From: Halomicrobium katesii DSM 19301
Lineage (GTDB): Archaea; Halobacteriota; Halobacteria; Halobacteriales; Haloarculaceae
DNA: 64,000 nt
NCBI RefSeq assembly: GCF_000379085.1
Contig: NZ_KB905378.1
Coordinates: 2,481,512-2,545,511 of the forward strand
Direction of reading: 5' to 3'
The position numbers and the translations under genes are program-made. Shown here piece by piece: positions 33,725 to 43,559 of the stretch. The notes under the pieces are model-generated. The model was not told where the DNA came from, did no database searches, and saw nothing but the letters and a program-made list of their open reading frames with translations. Position 1 is the stretch's first letter. Each line of letters opens with the position of its first letter.

Positions 33725-35379
33725 CCGGGCCACTCATACTGCCGGCTGTAAGTCTGCACGAAATTTCGCGACCACGGGTTCGCGAATATCTCGAAACAGT
33801 TATAGCCGGCAGTATCAGACCGGTCGTCGCCGTGGCACTGGCGGACCTCAGAGAGCGGTCGCGCTCGACGACGTTCCTCGTCGTGCCGCTGTTGGTCGCG
33901 TACTTCGTGAAGGTCGTCGCCGTCGACTCGACGCTGGTGGTCGGCACCGACTACACCGGCCGCCCGACGATCGCCTGGCTCGCCGGGATGACGGCCGTCA
34001 TCGGCACGACGGTGCTCGTCCTCTTCGGATTCTCCCTCGTGAAAGGCAGCATCGGCAGAGACCTGGAGACGGGGGTGAGCGAACTGATCGCGCCCTCGTC
34101 CCTGTCGAACGGCCAGTACCTCACAGGGAAGTGGCTGAGCAACGTCGCCGTCCTCGCGTTCGGGACGCTGGTCCTGCTCGCTTCGACCGGCGTCGCCTCC
34201 CTCTTCGTCGGCGTGGGCGCGTTCGACCCCTGGGCGTTGGTCTCGCCGTTCCTCCTGATCACGATCCCGGCCATGGCCGTCGTCGCGGCGGTCGCGGTCT
34301 GTTTCGAGACGATCGGACCGCTCCGTGGCACTGCTGGCACCGTGGTCTACTTCCTGCTCGCGCTGACCGCCATCGTAGCCGGGATCGCACCGGACGCACG
34401 GCTGGATCTCGTCGGACTCGCGGTCGTCCGCGACAGCATGGCCCAGTCGATCGCGGCCCAGTATCCCGCCTTCGACGGGTCGGCCTTCGGCTTCACGTAC
34501 ACGGACGATCCGGGCGGTCTCGCCGAGTTCACGTGGGACGGGATCGCCTGGACCGGGCCGCGGCTCGTGGCCCGCCTCCCGGTACTCGCCGCCGCGTGTG
34601 GATTCCTCGGTGGGGCCTGGCTCGCGTTCGACCGGTTCGACGACTCGACGCGCTGGTCGTTCCTCTCTCGCTCGGAGTCCGACCGAGAGACCGCGGACGA
34701 CGGGGTCGAACCGCCGACTGCGGACGATCCGTCGACGACGGCGGATTCGTCGGTCGATGTCGACCTCGCACCCGTCAGCCGCGACGGCGGCTCGACCGTC
34801 CCCGTCTTGCTGGCCGAACTCCGGATGGCGGTTCGTGGCTACCCTCGGTGGTGGTACGCTGCGGCCGCGCTGGCCGTCCTCGCGACCGCCGTCGCGCCGA
34901 TCGGTGTCGTCCGCACGCTGGTCGTCCCGATCGCACTCTTGCTCCCGCTCTCGGCGTGGTCGGCACTCGGGACGCGAGAACGACGACACCGGACGACAGA
35001 GCTGGTGTTCGTCGGGACCAGACCGATCCGGCTGCTGGGCGCGACCTACGCGTCCGGCGTCGCGATCGGGCTGTTGGTGTCCGTGCCCGCGCCCGTCCGG
35101 TTCGCCCTCTCCGGGATGGACGGTGCGCTCGCGGGCTGGCTCGCGGCCGTCCTGTCGTTGCCGGCGATCGCGCTCGCGCTGGGCGTCTGGACCGGGCGAT
35201 CCAAGAGCTTCGAGATCGCCTATCTGACGGCGTGGTACCTCGGCCCCGTGAACGGACTCGGCACGCTCGATTACGTCGCCGCCCGGCCGTCGACGGCGTC
35301 GGCGGGGATCCCGGTCGTCTACCTGGCTCTCACGGTCGTCGCGCTCGGTGTGGCACTCGTGGGCCGGCGACGACAATAG
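33721..35379 (+). CDS. ABC-2 type permease with repeat-derived N-terminus
   Basis: A 552-residue membrane protein with about ten to twelve predicted helices (for example FLVVPLLVAYFVKVVAVDST, IAWLAGMTAVIGTTVLVLFG, WWYAAAALAVLATAVAPIGV) and a large acidic loop near residues 310-350. It partners the preceding ATPase as an exporter. Start ATG 33721 overlaps the ATPase stop. Residues 6-32 are encoded entirely by an 80-base palindromic repeat also found twice in non-coding DNA at 53.3-53.5 kb, so this N-terminal stretch is foreign sequence inserted in frame. The rest looks like a normal permease starting around RPVVAVALADLRERSRS. Confidence 0.82.
   Translation: MTGPLILPAVSLHEISRPRVREYLETVIAGSIRPVVAVALADLRERSRSTTFLVVPLLVAYFVKVVAVDSTLVVGTDYTGRPTIAWLAGMTAVIGTTVLVLFGFSLVKGSIGRDLETGVSELIAPSSLSNGQYLTGKWLSNVAVLAFGTLVLLASTGVASLFVGVGAFDPWALVSPFLLITIPAMAVVAAVAVCFETIGPLRGTAGTVVYFLLALTAIVAGIAPDARLDLVGLAVVRDSMAQSIAAQYPAFDGSAFGFTYTDDPGGLAEFTWDGIAWTGPRLVARLPVLAAACGFLGGAWLAFDRFDDSTRWSFLSRSESDRETADDGVEPPTADDPSTTADSSVDVDLAPVSRDGGSTVPVLLAELRMAVRGYPRWWYAAAALAVLATAVAPIGVVRTLVVPIALLLPLSAWSALGTRERRHRTTELVFVGTRPIRLLGATYASGVAIGLLVSVPAPVRFALSGMDGALAGWLAAVLSLPAIALALGVWTGRSKSFEIAYLTAWYLGPVNGLGTLDYVAARPSTASAGIPVVYLALTVVALGVALVGRRRQ
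33736..33815. repeat. Palindromic repeat family A, copy 1 (inside permease gene)
   Basis: 80 bases with ends ATACTGCCGGCTGTAA and TTATAGCCGGCAGTAT (15 of 16 complementary) around a core TTCGCGA..TTCGCGAA. Copies 2 and 3 lie at 53331-53406 and 53459-53537. This copy is within codons 6-32 of the permease and keeps the reading frame. Confidence 0.88.
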
Positions 35380-35619
35380 TCTCCATCACGTTTCGCACGG
35401 ACGCGGGCGGGAGTTCGGACGTATCAGTTTCCGAAACATCGCGTCGTTCGTCACACGGCACGAAGTATAAGAATCAACTCACGTTCGACCATCCGTGGTG
35501 GCGTTGGCCCACCGTCTGTATCCGCCACGATATCGTTCCTCGGTCGGTCTCAGCGCGTCGCCTCGTCACTACGGACCGACCACCGAACGTTTTTGTACGA
35601 TGGCATAGATGTCACGGGC

Positions 35620-36072
35620 ATGGCGATAGAGACAGTCATGCTGGCACTCGGACACACCGACAGCGAACGCATCGACGAACTCACCGAGACGGTCATCGAC
35701 ATCGCCGGAGCCACCGGCGCGTCGGTGATCCTGTCGCACGTGTTCACCCCAGAAGAGTACGACAACGCGACCGAACGACTCGACTTCAGCGATCCGGCCG
35801 ACGCGGACGTCGACGAGGTGACGAGCCGACTCTCGATCGTCCGTGACGTCAAGGACTCGCTGGACGACGCGAAGATCGACTACCGGATCACCGGTCGGAT
35901 CGGCGAACACGGCGCACGGATCGTCGATCTCGCGACCGAGGAAGGGGCCGATCACCTGATCGTCGGCGGTCGCCGTCGATCACCGACCGGCAAGGCCGTG
36001 TTCGGATCGACGGCCCAGCACGTCCTGCTCGAATCGCCGTGCCCGGTCACCTTCGTCCGGGGCGACCACTGA
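35620..36072 (+). CDS. Universal stress protein (UspA family)
   Basis: A 150-residue Usp domain protein from ATG 35620: TVMLALGHTDSERIDELTET, then VILSHVFTPEEY, and the C-terminal ATP-loop region DHLIVGGRRRSPTGKAVFGS plus TAQHVLLESPCPV. The G-2x-G-9x-G-S/T motif is mostly kept, so it may bind ATP. TTTTTGTA at about 35590 sits 26 bases before ATG 35620. The stop codon TGA touches the palindromic repeat that follows, which may also end the transcript. Confidence 0.9.
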   Translation: MAIETVMLALGHTDSERIDELTETVIDIAGATGASVILSHVFTPEEYDNATERLDFSDPADADVDEVTSRLSIVRDVKDSLDDAKIDYRITGRIGEHGARIVDLATEEGADHLIVGGRRRSPTGKAVFGSTAQHVLLESPCPVTFVRGDH

Positions 36073-36152
36073 TACGGTTTATTGTAGTTGCTTACCGGAG
36101 ATCGTCTACTCCGTGGCGACGATCTCCGGTAAATCGCTACAATAATCCGTAT
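36072..36152. repeat. Palindromic repeat family B, copy 1
   Basis: 81 bases with ends ATACGGTTTATTGTAG and CTACAATAATCCGTAT (15 of 16 complementary) and an inner pair TTACCGGAGATCGTC / GACGATCTCCGGTAA separated by 11 bases. It begins on the last base of the usp stop codon. The structure is that of a small non-autonomous palindromic element and would also form a strong hairpin at the end of the usp message. Confidence 0.85.
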
Positions 36153-36186
36153 GAGGGTGGGCGTCGTCTCGCTTTTCTGCCGTCTC

Positions 36187-36262
36187 ATACGGAACGTTGT
36201 GGGTCTTTACCAGATCGACCGCACGCCGTCGTGCGGTCGACTGGGTAAACGCCGACAGCCGT
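36187..36262. repeat. Palindromic repeat family B, degenerate copy 2; terminator candidate
   Basis: It begins ATACGG like copy 1, with GTTGTGGGTCTTTACC in register with that copy's left arm. It then has a perfect 11-base inverted repeat TCGACCGCACG-CCGT-CGTGCGGTCGA flanked by TTTACCAG and CTGGGTAAA (36206-36249). The right end is lost. It lies between the ends of usp (plus) and glpC (minus) and may terminate both transcripts. Confidence 0.6.
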
Positions 36263-36267
36263 CCGTC

Positions 36268-37653
36268 TCACTCGACCAGCGCCGCCGCGACCAGCTCGAT
36301 CGGGTGGCGGATGTCGTAGCCCGTGCCGTGCTCCATCTGCATCGAGCAGGTGGGGCACTCGGTCATGCCGGTGGTGCTCTCGACGTCCTCCATGTGGTCG
36401 AACATCTCCTCACCGATGGCCATCGACTTCTCGTACTTCTCGTCTTTCCAGCCGTAGGTGCCCGAGATACCCGAACAGGAGTCGCCCACGTCCTCGACTG
36501 CGACGCCGTCGAGATCGCGGAACAGCTCGACGGCCTGCCGTTCGAGCCCCTGGTTGCGGGCGTGACACGGCGCGTGGTAGGCGAACTCTTCGGCGAGTTC
36601 GTCCTCGATCTCGGCGTCCTGGAGCGCGCCACGCACGTCTTCGTGGATCCGGAGGTACTCGATGGACTCGAAGGTGTTCTCGGCCACGTCTTCGATGCCG
36701 TCGATGTCGAACAGCTCGGGATACTCCTGTCGCAGCGCCAGCGAGCACGACGTACAGGAGGCGATGGCGTCGTACCCCTCCTCGACCAGATCGGCCATCG
36801 AAGAGACGTTGACCTCGGCGTGGCGGCGGGCGTCGTCGAGCATCCCGTTTGCGAACATCGGCGTTCCCGAACAGCCCTGCTCGGGCACGACGATCTCGTA
36901 GCCGAAGTGCTCGTAGACGCGAACGAGCGCCCGCGCGACCTCGGGGGTGTTGTACTCGGAGTAACAGCCGTGGAAGTACGCGACCTTCTTGTCGGCGTCG
37001 AGGGGTTCGCCGCGGCGTTCGCGGGCGTCGCGAGCGCGCTCGCGGGAACCGGCAGCGCCGCCCTGGGCGGCCCACCACTCGGAGAACGTCTCCGTCGCGA
37101 AGGCGGGGAACTCCCGCTCGCTCGTGACACCGAGGGTCTTCTCCATGACCCAGCGAGCCGGCCCGAAGTTCATCGCGACGTTGGCGATCCGGGGGACCTT
37201 GCTCGCCAGCCACGCGGACGTGCGGTAGTTGGCGAGGATCCGGTTGCGCCAGTATTCCGTCGAGAGCTTGCTCATCTGCTCGTCGACGTACTCGCCGCGG
37301 GCCTCGTTGTGCATCTGGCTGAGCGGGACACCCGAGGGGCAGGCGTCGTCACAGCGCATGCAGTTCGAGCAGTCCATGATGGAGTCGTCGATGGCGAACT
37401 CGTCGCCGTCGTCGGTCTGCTTGAGTCGCCACTGCTCCGGTCCCTGGAACTTCGGCCCCGGGAACTCGTCGTCGACTTCCGCGACCGGGCAGTTCGTGTC
37501 GCAGGTACTACACTTCGTACAGGAGTCCGCGCCGGGCCGCAGGTCCATTGTCCCCTCGTCGGGGAACACCTGGACCGGCTCGAACTCCTCGCCCGTGTTC
37601 GGTTCCGTCGGTTCGAACGACTCCTCCGTCGGTGTGTCTGCTGAATCACTCAT
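36268..37653 (-). CDS. glpC: Glycerol-3-phosphate dehydrogenase subunit C
   Basis: A 461-residue membrane-associated Fe-S subunit that passes electrons from GlpAB to the quinone pool. It has two 4Fe-4S motifs (CTKCSTCDTNCPV and CSNCMRCDDACPSG) and two CCG-type cysteine clusters (CSGTPMFANG with CTSCSLAL; CHARNQG with CSGISGTYG and CPTCSMQMEHG). Last gene of the glpABC operon; its ATG overlaps the glpB stop by four bases. Confidence 0.96.
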   Translation of the reverse strand: MSDSADTPTEESFEPTEPNTGEEFEPVQVFPDEGTMDLRPGADSCTKCSTCDTNCPVAEVDDEFPGPKFQGPEQWRLKQTDDGDEFAIDDSIMDCSNCMRCDDACPSGVPLSQMHNEARGEYVDEQMSKLSTEYWRNRILANYRTSAWLASKVPRIANVAMNFGPARWVMEKTLGVTSEREFPAFATETFSEWWAAQGGAAGSRERARDARERRGEPLDADKKVAYFHGCYSEYNTPEVARALVRVYEHFGYEIVVPEQGCSGTPMFANGMLDDARRHAEVNVSSMADLVEEGYDAIASCTSCSLALRQEYPELFDIDGIEDVAENTFESIEYLRIHEDVRGALQDAEIEDELAEEFAYHAPCHARNQGLERQAVELFRDLDGVAVEDVGDSCSGISGTYGWKDEKYEKSMAIGEEMFDHMEDVESTTGMTECPTCSMQMEHGTGYDIRHPIELVAAALVE

Positions 37654-38918
37654 GTCAGATCCTCCGTCGCCGCTCTCCCGGCCGCGTAGCCGGTCGCGAT
37701 CGAGACGCCGCTGCCGGACTTCTCGGCCGCGAAGTCGTAGCCGCCGATCGTCGCCCCAGCCGCTCTGAGATTCTCGAACTCCACGCTTCCGCCGGCCGCA
37801 CGTGGCCGCAAGTCGCTCCCCACGTCGACGCCGAAGCGCGCGAACGCGTGGTCGTCGAACACGCCGTCTTCGAACCAGTCGTACCGGTCTTCCGGATGTG
37901 GGACGTGACAGTCGAAGATCGGCTCTCGAACGCCCTCGCGGTCGCTCTCGACGCCCTTGCTGACCAGCCCGCCCGTCGCGAGGACGTACTGGTCGGCGCT
38001 GTAGGGGACCCGAGAGCCGTTCCGTTCGACGACCACGCGTTCGATCCGATCCTCGCCCTCGTAGTCGACGACGGGGTTGCCGACCTCGTAGCGCGCGCCG
38101 GACCGGTCGAGCGCCTCGAAGAGACGGTCTTCGAGTCGCAGTCCCGGCAGCGAGGGCGGCCCCATCGGGACTTCGAAGACGGCCACCCCGAGCTCCTCGG
38201 CCAGCGTCGCCCGCACCGCGTCGGTGTGATCGTCGCCCAGCACCGCCGGGAAGCCGACGCGTTCGTGGCCGTCGAGGTGGGGGGCGACCCGTTCGGCGAG
38301 CGCGGTCCGGGTGTCGACCTTCTGCCCGTCGACCGCGACGGGGCTGTTCTGGTCGAGCAGCTTCGCGTACCGAGTGACCTTGGCGTCGGCCTGGAGATCG
38401 CCCGGGAACGTGATCGTCACGCCGTCGGCCGAGAACGGCGCGCCCGCGGCCTCGACGTGACTCGCGGCGAGCGGTGCGTCGAAGTCGACCAGCCGCTCGA
38501 AGCCGACCAGGAGCGTGTCCCGGTCGTCGCTGGCGACGCCCTCGGCGGCTCCGGCGGGGTAGCGCGCGGTCGGCTTGACCGTCCCGCCGTGGGTCGGGAG
38601 CAGTGCGTTGGTCTCGGTGTGGTCGCCGTGGTAGCCGTCGACGGTCTCGTCGAACAGCGCCATCGCGTCCCGAACCGTCTCGACGCCCACGAGCCGGTAG
38701 GGGTGGTCTTCGTGGAGCTCCGGAATCGCGTCGTACGGATCGACGACGACCTCGTCGCCGACGTAGCCGAGCACGTCGATCAGCCCGGAGGCCTGCCGGA
38801 GCGAGCTCTGCTTGTAGGAGACCAGGCGCACGTCCGCACCCGCGCGGGCGGCCGCGACCGCGCTCGTCACGCCCGCGAGCCCGCCGCCGACGACCAGCAC
38901 CTCCGAATCAATCGCCAT
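37650..38918 (-). CDS. glpB: Glycerol-3-phosphate dehydrogenase subunit B
   Basis: A 422-residue flavoprotein with an N-terminal dinucleotide fold ([20 protein letters not shown]) and a second FAD-contact region at the C-terminus ([20 protein letters not shown]). It binds GlpA to form the catalytic dimer that oxidises sn-glycerol-3-phosphate to dihydroxyacetone phosphate. Overlaps glpA by 11 bases. Confidence 0.95.
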   Translation of the reverse strand: MAIDSEVLVVGGGLAGVTSAVAAARAGADVRLVSYKQSSLRQASGLIDVLGYVGDEVVVDPYDAIPELHEDHPYRLVGVETVRDAMALFDETVDGYHGDHTETNALLPTHGGTVKPTARYPAGAAEGVASDDRDTLLVGFERLVDFDAPLAASHVEAAGAPFSADGVTITFPGDLQADAKVTRYAKLLDQNSPVAVDGQKVDTRTALAERVAPHLDGHERVGFPAVLGDDHTDAVRATLAEELGVAVFEVPMGPPSLPGLRLEDRLFEALDRSGARYEVGNPVVDYEGEDRIERVVVERNGSRVPYSADQYVLATGGLVSKGVESDREGVREPIFDCHVPHPEDRYDWFEDGVFDDHAFARFGVDVGSDLRPRAAGGSVEFENLRAAGATIGGYDFAAEKSGSGVSIATGYAAGRAATEDLT

Positions 38919-40626
38919 CTGCGGCCTCCCCGACGGTGTCCGACCCCAGGCGACGATCCGAGCCCGGTCCGCTGTCGAAGGCGGCGAAGTCGACGGGCTG
39001 GGTCGCCGGATCGTGGTCGCGGTTCTGCGTCGTCGCGTGCAGCGCGTAGTTGATCATCGCCTGCTGGAGCTGGTTCCCCCAGAGGGCGTGGCGCTGTCCC
39101 TTCCACCGCTCCTGTAGCAGGTCGTCCCAGGAGTCTCGAACCGTCGCCTCGTCGAATTCGGGGTGGAGCTCGCCGGCCAGGCGATGGATGCAGAAGCCGC
39201 CCTGGCAGTTGCCCATCGACGCTCGGGTCCGGATGCGGGTCCCGTTGAGGTCCGCGCCGGCCTGGGAGATCGCGTCCCGTACTTCCGCGCGCGTGACGCC
39301 CTCGCAGTTGCACAGCACCGGGTTCGGCTCGCCGGTGCCGAGCACCTCCTCGGCCCGCGATCCCAGTCGCTCGACGCTGCGCCGGCCGATCGGCGAGCGC
39401 AGGCCGAACTCGTCCATGTAGTCTCGCAGCACCGAGAACTCCTCGCTGCCGGGCAGCGACACGTCAGCGGTCCGGCAGTCGGCGTCCATCCCGAACTTGG
39501 AGACGACGTGGTCGGCGATCTCCTCGCCCATCATCCGGTAGGTCGTGAACTTCCCGCCGACGATGGTCGTCATACCCGGCAGGCCGTCGCGTTCCTCGTG
39601 GTCCAGCAGGAAGTAGTCCCGCGTGATGTCGGTCGGATCTTCGCTGCCCACTTCCGGCGGTTCGTACAGCGGGCGCACGCCCCAGAACGACCGGATCGAG
39701 CGCGCGTCGGCGAGCATCGGCACCAGTTCCGAGAGCGTCTCGATCATCTGGTCGACCTCCCACTGCTCTTCGGGGTAGTCCTCCGGGTCCTCGACCTCCT
39801 CGTCGGTCGTCCCCAGTATCGCCGTCGTCTCGTGGGGAACGATGATGTCCGCGTCGCCCTTGGGCCGACAGCGGTTGATGACGGTGTCGACCTGCCGGAC
39901 GTTCATGATCGTCATGACGCCCTTCGAGGGCCGTACGGCCACGTCGAGGTCGGCCATGTCGCCGATCCGGCCGGCCCACGCGCCGGTCGCGTTGACGACG
40001 TGGTCGGCCCGGATCGTCTCTCGACCCGACTGGACGCCGTGGACGCGATCGCCGGACTTGGCCCCGTGTTCGACCTCGACGCCGACGATCTCGCCGCTCT
40101 CGACGAGCAGATCGGTGACCTTCGAGTGGGTCTCGATCCGGGCACCGTGTTCCTGTGCGCTGGCGGCGTTGGCGACGACGAGCCGGAACGGATCGACCGC
40201 GCCGTCGGGGACGGAGATCGCCTTGTCGACGTCCGTCGCGAGGTGGGGCTCGCGTTCGCGTGCGCGTTCGCCCGAGATCACCTCCGCGGGGATGTCGCAG
40301 TCGGCACACCCCTGTAGTTTCTCTTCGAAGTACGAGTCGGAGTCTTCCGGACGCTTGACGAACATGCCACCGGTCATCTCGACGCAGTGGCTCGCGATGT
40401 CGCGTAACACGCGATTCTCTTCGATACACTCGCGTGCGCTCTTCTGGTCGGAGACCGCGTACCGGCCGCCGCTGTGGAGCAGTCCGTGCATGCGCCCCGT
40501 CGTGCCGTGTGTGAGGTTCCCCTGCTCGACGAGGGTCACGTCGGCCCCGCGCATCGCGAGGTCTCGCGCGACGCCCGCGCCGGTCGAGCCACCTCCGACG
40601 ACGACGATTCGTGGTGTCGATGCCAT
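38908..40626 (-). CDS. glpA: Glycerol-3-phosphate dehydrogenase subunit A
   Basis: A 572-residue catalytic FAD subunit. FAD fold [20 protein letters not shown] at the N-terminus, [20 protein letters not shown] in the active-site region, [20 protein letters not shown], and a C-terminal BFD-like 2Fe-2S domain ([11 protein letters not shown] then [13 protein letters not shown]). This longer GlpA with a BFD domain is the archaeal and anaerobic type. First gene of the operon; a TATA-like AAGTAAAGTG sits about 30 bases upstream of the ATG. Confidence 0.96.
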   Translation of the reverse strand: MASTPRIVVVGGGSTGAGVARDLAMRGADVTLVEQGNLTHGTTGRMHGLLHSGGRYAVSDQKSARECIEENRVLRDIASHCVEMTGGMFVKRPEDSDSYFEEKLQGCADCDIPAEVISGERAREREPHLATDVDKAISVPDGAVDPFRLVVANAASAQEHGARIETHSKVTDLLVESGEIVGVEVEHGAKSGDRVHGVQSGRETIRADHVVNATGAWAGRIGDMADLDVAVRPSKGVMTIMNVRQVDTVINRCRPKGDADIIVPHETTAILGTTDEEVEDPEDYPEEQWEVDQMIETLSELVPMLADARSIRSFWGVRPLYEPPEVGSEDPTDITRDYFLLDHEERDGLPGMTTIVGGKFTTYRMMGEEIADHVVSKFGMDADCRTADVSLPGSEEFSVLRDYMDEFGLRSPIGRRSVERLGSRAEEVLGTGEPNPVLCNCEGVTRAEVRDAISQAGADLNGTRIRTRASMGNCQGGFCIHRLAGELHPEFDEATVRDSWDDLLQERWKGQRHALWGNQLQQAMINYALHATTQNRDHDPATQPVDFAAFDSGPGSDRRLGSDTVGEAADGD

Positions 40627-40932
40627 CTATACTCGGAGTCGTTGGGTCGCCACCCACTTTACTTCACCGACGAACGGACACCGACAGTAAAACTAGTGGT
40701 CGTTAACACGATTTCGGCGCGTCACGAGGACGATGCTCGCCGACGCCGACTGTCTCGCTGGCTCTCGGCGCTGCCGACTGAGACATGATCCTGAAAATCG
40801 GGCGGTAAAACCGCTTTAGACACCGATACAGTATCTTTACCCACCTTATACATCCACCAATAACTATTATATACGTACGGTATGGACAGGACACGTATCG
40901 TATGTTCAGCACGATCGGGAGGCGCGTTACCG
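40627..40932. promoter_or_regulatory. Divergent control region between glpABC and transducer gene
   Basis: The 306 bases carry the glpA promoter (minus) and that of the transducer gene (plus). Seen: a hairpin GCGGT-AAA-ACCGC at 40802-40814; a TATA box TATTATATACG at about 40865-40875; and a 12-codon ORF at the predicted transcript start (40902-40940). Two GTTAAC/GTAAAAC-like motifs near 40687-40710 lie on the glpA side and could be regulator sites. No glpR-type gene is found in the window. Confidence 0.5.
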
Positions 40933-40940
40933 ATGTTTGA
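40902..40940 (+). CDS. 12-codon mini-ORF overlapping transducer start
   Basis: ATG 40902 lies at the predicted transcript start, about 30 bases after the TATA box. It opens [12 protein letters not shown] and its TGA (40938-40940) falls just inside the transducer frame that begins at ATG 40933. Ribosomes leaving the mini-ORF would be placed on the next start, so it may couple or throttle translation. Confidence 0.35.
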   Translation: MFSTIGRRVTDV

Positions 40941-43434
40941 CTGGCGATCGACGAACTCGCCCGAAGCGGAGACGCGCCCGGACGGCGGCGAGGCGGTCGG
41001 AGAGGACGAGCAGGCACGAACGAGACAGGAGCTCGAACGGCAACTCTCACAGGCACGCGCAGAGCGTGACGAAGCCATCGAGGACCGCGAACGGGTTCGG
41101 GAGACCCTAGCAGCGGAACGCGAACGAGCGGAGACGCTGGAGCGCGCGATCGAGGATCTGAGTTCGGTGGTCGCGGCCAACGCCGAGGGGGACCTGACGG
41201 CGACGCCCGGAGACGCCGACGTAGCGGCGGTCTCGGAGCTGTACAGCGCGTACCGGGAGCTCCTCGCCGAGTGGCGCGACACCGTCGAGACGGTCTCCGT
41301 GTTCGGCGGGCAGGTGGCGTCGTCGACCGAGCAGGTCGACGAGCGTCTCGACTCCGTGAAAGGTGCGAGCCGCGAGGTGAGCGACGCGGTCGACGGCATC
41401 TCGTCGGGCTCCCGACGACAGAACGAGCGGATCAACGACATCGCCGACGAGATGGAGGCCCTCTCGGCGACGATCGAGGAGATCGCGGCCTCGGCCAACG
41501 AGGTCGCGACGGCGACCGGCGACGCCGCGGCCCAGGGCGATCAGGCCCGGTCCTCGGCGACGGAGGCGAGGACCGAACTCGAACGCCTCGCGGCGCGCTC
41601 CTCGGAAACCGTCGAACAGATCGAGCGGCTCAACGACCTCCTGACCGAGATCGAAGACATCGTCGAGTTCATCACCGACGTTGCCGACCAGACCAACGTG
41701 CTCGCGCTGAACGCGAACATCGAGGCCGCCCGCGTGGGCGAGGACGGCGAGGGCTTCGGCGTCGTGGCCAGCGAGGTCAAAGAGCTCGCCAGCGAGACGA
41801 AGCGAGCGACGGCGGAGATCGAGGACTCCATCGACCGAGTCCACGAACAGGCCGAAGCGACCGTCGAGACCGTCCACGAGACGAGCGAGAGCGTCGACCG
41901 GACACACGACACCGTCGAATCGGTGACCGACGGTCTCGAACGCGTCGTCGGACAGGTCGAGGAGATCGACACGAGCATCCAGGAGATCGACGAGGCCACC
42001 GACAGTCAGGCGGAGTCCACCCAGGAGATCGTGTCGATGGTCAACGCCGTCGGCGACATCAGTGACGACACGGCCTCCGACGCCGAGGTCGCGGCCACGG
42101 CAGCCCGGACACAGACGACCGAGCTGGCCGAGGTGTCGACGCGCGTCTCGACGCTGTCCGAGCGAGCCGCCATGCTCGAATCGACGTTCGACGACTACGA
42201 ACTCGCCGACGAGACCGCGGACGAAGACGCGACCGTCGTGGAGTTCTGGCACGCGATGGGCGGCGAGAAGGGGCTGTTGCTGGAGGAACTGGCCCGCGAG
42301 TTCGAGGCCCAGACAGACGGCGTCGTGATCTCGCTGTCGTCGAAGGGGAGCTATCGCGGGACCCTCGACGCGGCACTGACCGCGGCCGAGAACGGATCGC
42401 CGCCGGCGATCGCCCAGATCTTCGAGATCGGGACCACGCGAGCGCGCGACAGCGGCCAGTTCGTGCCGGTCGAACGGCTGCTCTCTCAGCAACACGTCGA
42501 CTCGCTCCTCGATCCGGTGGCGAACTACTACCGGTTCGACGGGACGTTGCACTCGCTCCCGTTCAACGCCTCGAACCCGGTCCTGGTGTACAACCGCGAC
42601 GCGTTCGAGCGCGCGGGGCTCGATCCCGACCGGCCGCCGGAGACGCTCTCGGCGGTGCGGGACGCCTCCGAGCGCATCGTCGACGCCGGCGTCTCCGAGT
42701 ACGGCATCACGTTCGCGAACTACTCGTGGTTCGTCGAACAGTGGTTCGCGGAGGCGGACGAGCCGTTGGTCGACAACGACAACGGACGCGCCGGACGACC
42801 GACGACTGCGAACCTCGGGAGTCCCGTCGGCCAGTCGCTGTTCGAGTGGTGGCGCGACATGTCCGAATCGGGGTATCACTACGACCCCGGCATCGAGGCA
42901 CGAGGCGCTGCCAGGACCGCGTTCCACGACGGAGACGCCGCGATGCTCATCGGATCGACCTCCTCGCTGACGGGGATCGAGTCGGGCGCGGCGTTCCCGG
43001 TCGGAACGGGGCGATTCCCGGTGCTCGACGACAGGACGGGCGTGCTGGTCGGCGGCGCGTCGCTGTGGGTCGGGGACGACCACTCGACGGCCGTCCACGA
43101 CGCGGTCGGCGAGTTCCTGACCTGGCTCACCCGGCCCGCACAACAGCAGCGCTGGCACCGCGAGACCGGCTACTTCCCGGTTCACGAAGGGGCGATTCCG
43201 GAACTACGGGCGGCGGGCTGGTTCGAGGAGAACACCCACTACGCGACGGCGCTGGACCAGCTGATGGAAACGACCGACACGATCGGGACCCGTGGGGCAC
43301 AGATCGGCCCGTTCGACACGGTTCGGACGATCATCGAGGAGGGCGTCGAACGGCTGTACACCGCGGACTCGACCGCCGAGACGCTGGAATCGATCGACGA
43401 GCAGATCGCAGCGACGCTCGACTCGTACCAGTAG
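40933..43434 (+). CDS. Soluble chemotaxis transducer fused to UgpB-type glycerol-3-phosphate-binding domain
   Basis: An 833-residue protein with no signal peptide or membrane helix. Residues 20-70 are coiled coil; about 65-110 resemble a HAMP unit ([15 protein letters not shown]); about 110-430 are a full methyl-accepting signalling domain with the CheA/CheW-contact tip [20 protein letters not shown] (near 250-270). Residues 436-825 match E. coli-type UgpB throughout: [82 protein letters not shown]. UgpB is normally an exported ABC binding protein; here it would sit in the cytoplasm. Position between glpABC and glpK/glpF points to intracellular glycerol-3-phosphate as ligand. ATG 40882 (17 residues longer) is too close to the TATA box. 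Confidence 0.93.
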   Translation: MFDWRSTNSPEAETRPDGGEAVGEDEQARTRQELERQLSQARAERDEAIEDRERVRETLAAERERAETLERAIEDLSSVVAANAEGDLTATPGDADVAAVSELYSAYRELLAEWRDTVETVSVFGGQVASSTEQVDERLDSVKGASREVSDAVDGISSGSRRQNERINDIADEMEALSATIEEIAASANEVATATGDAAAQGDQARSSATEARTELERLAARSSETVEQIERLNDLLTEIEDIVEFITDVADQTNVLALNANIEAARVGEDGEGFGVVASEVKELASETKRATAEIEDSIDRVHEQAEATVETVHETSESVDRTHDTVESVTDGLERVVGQVEEIDTSIQEIDEATDSQAESTQEIVSMVNAVGDISDDTASDAEVAATAARTQTTELAEVSTRVSTLSERAAMLESTFDDYELADETADEDATVVEFWHAMGGEKGLLLEELAREFEAQTDGVVISLSSKGSYRGTLDAALTAAENGSPPAIAQIFEIGTTRARDSGQFVPVERLLSQQHVDSLLDPVANYYRFDGTLHSLPFNASNPVLVYNRDAFERAGLDPDRPPETLSAVRDASERIVDAGVSEYGITFANYSWFVEQWFAEADEPLVDNDNGRAGRPTTANLGSPVGQSLFEWWRDMSESGYHYDPGIEARGAARTAFHDGDAAMLIGSTSSLTGIESGAAFPVGTGRFPVLDDRTGVLVGGASLWVGDDHSTAVHDAVGEFLTWLTRPAQQQRWHRETGYFPVHEGAIPELRAAGWFEENTHYATALDQLMETTDTIGTRGAQIGPFDTVRTIIEEGVERLYTADSTAETLESIDEQIAATLDSYQ

Positions 43435-43482
43435 CGGTCGTTTCTGCGGATGATTTACTGACGATTGGACAGCGCCAGTAAC

Positions 43483-43491
43483 ATTTATAAT
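43483..43491 (+). promoter_or_regulatory. TATA box of glpK-glpF
   Basis: ATTTATAAT places the transcript start near 43513, leaving a leader of about 45 bases before ATG 43560. It excludes the in-frame ATG at 43500 as start. Confidence 0.5.
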
Positions 43492-43559
43492 GATCGCCTA
43501 TGTTGTTTACCGATAGGGCTAAACAGCAGGTAAAGTTTCGCCCCACGGAGTACACAACG

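Noticed and set aside
33157-35376. 739-codon open frame antisense to the ABC permease
   Set aside because: Arg/Asp/Glu-rich nonsense composition and passage through the palindromic repeat; the sense strand has clear permease helices and an ATPase partner.
40802-40814. GCGGTAAAACCGC hairpin as a terminator between glpA and the transducer gene
   Set aside because: The genes diverge from this region, so no transcript ends here; it may be an operator, but five-base arms are weak evidence.
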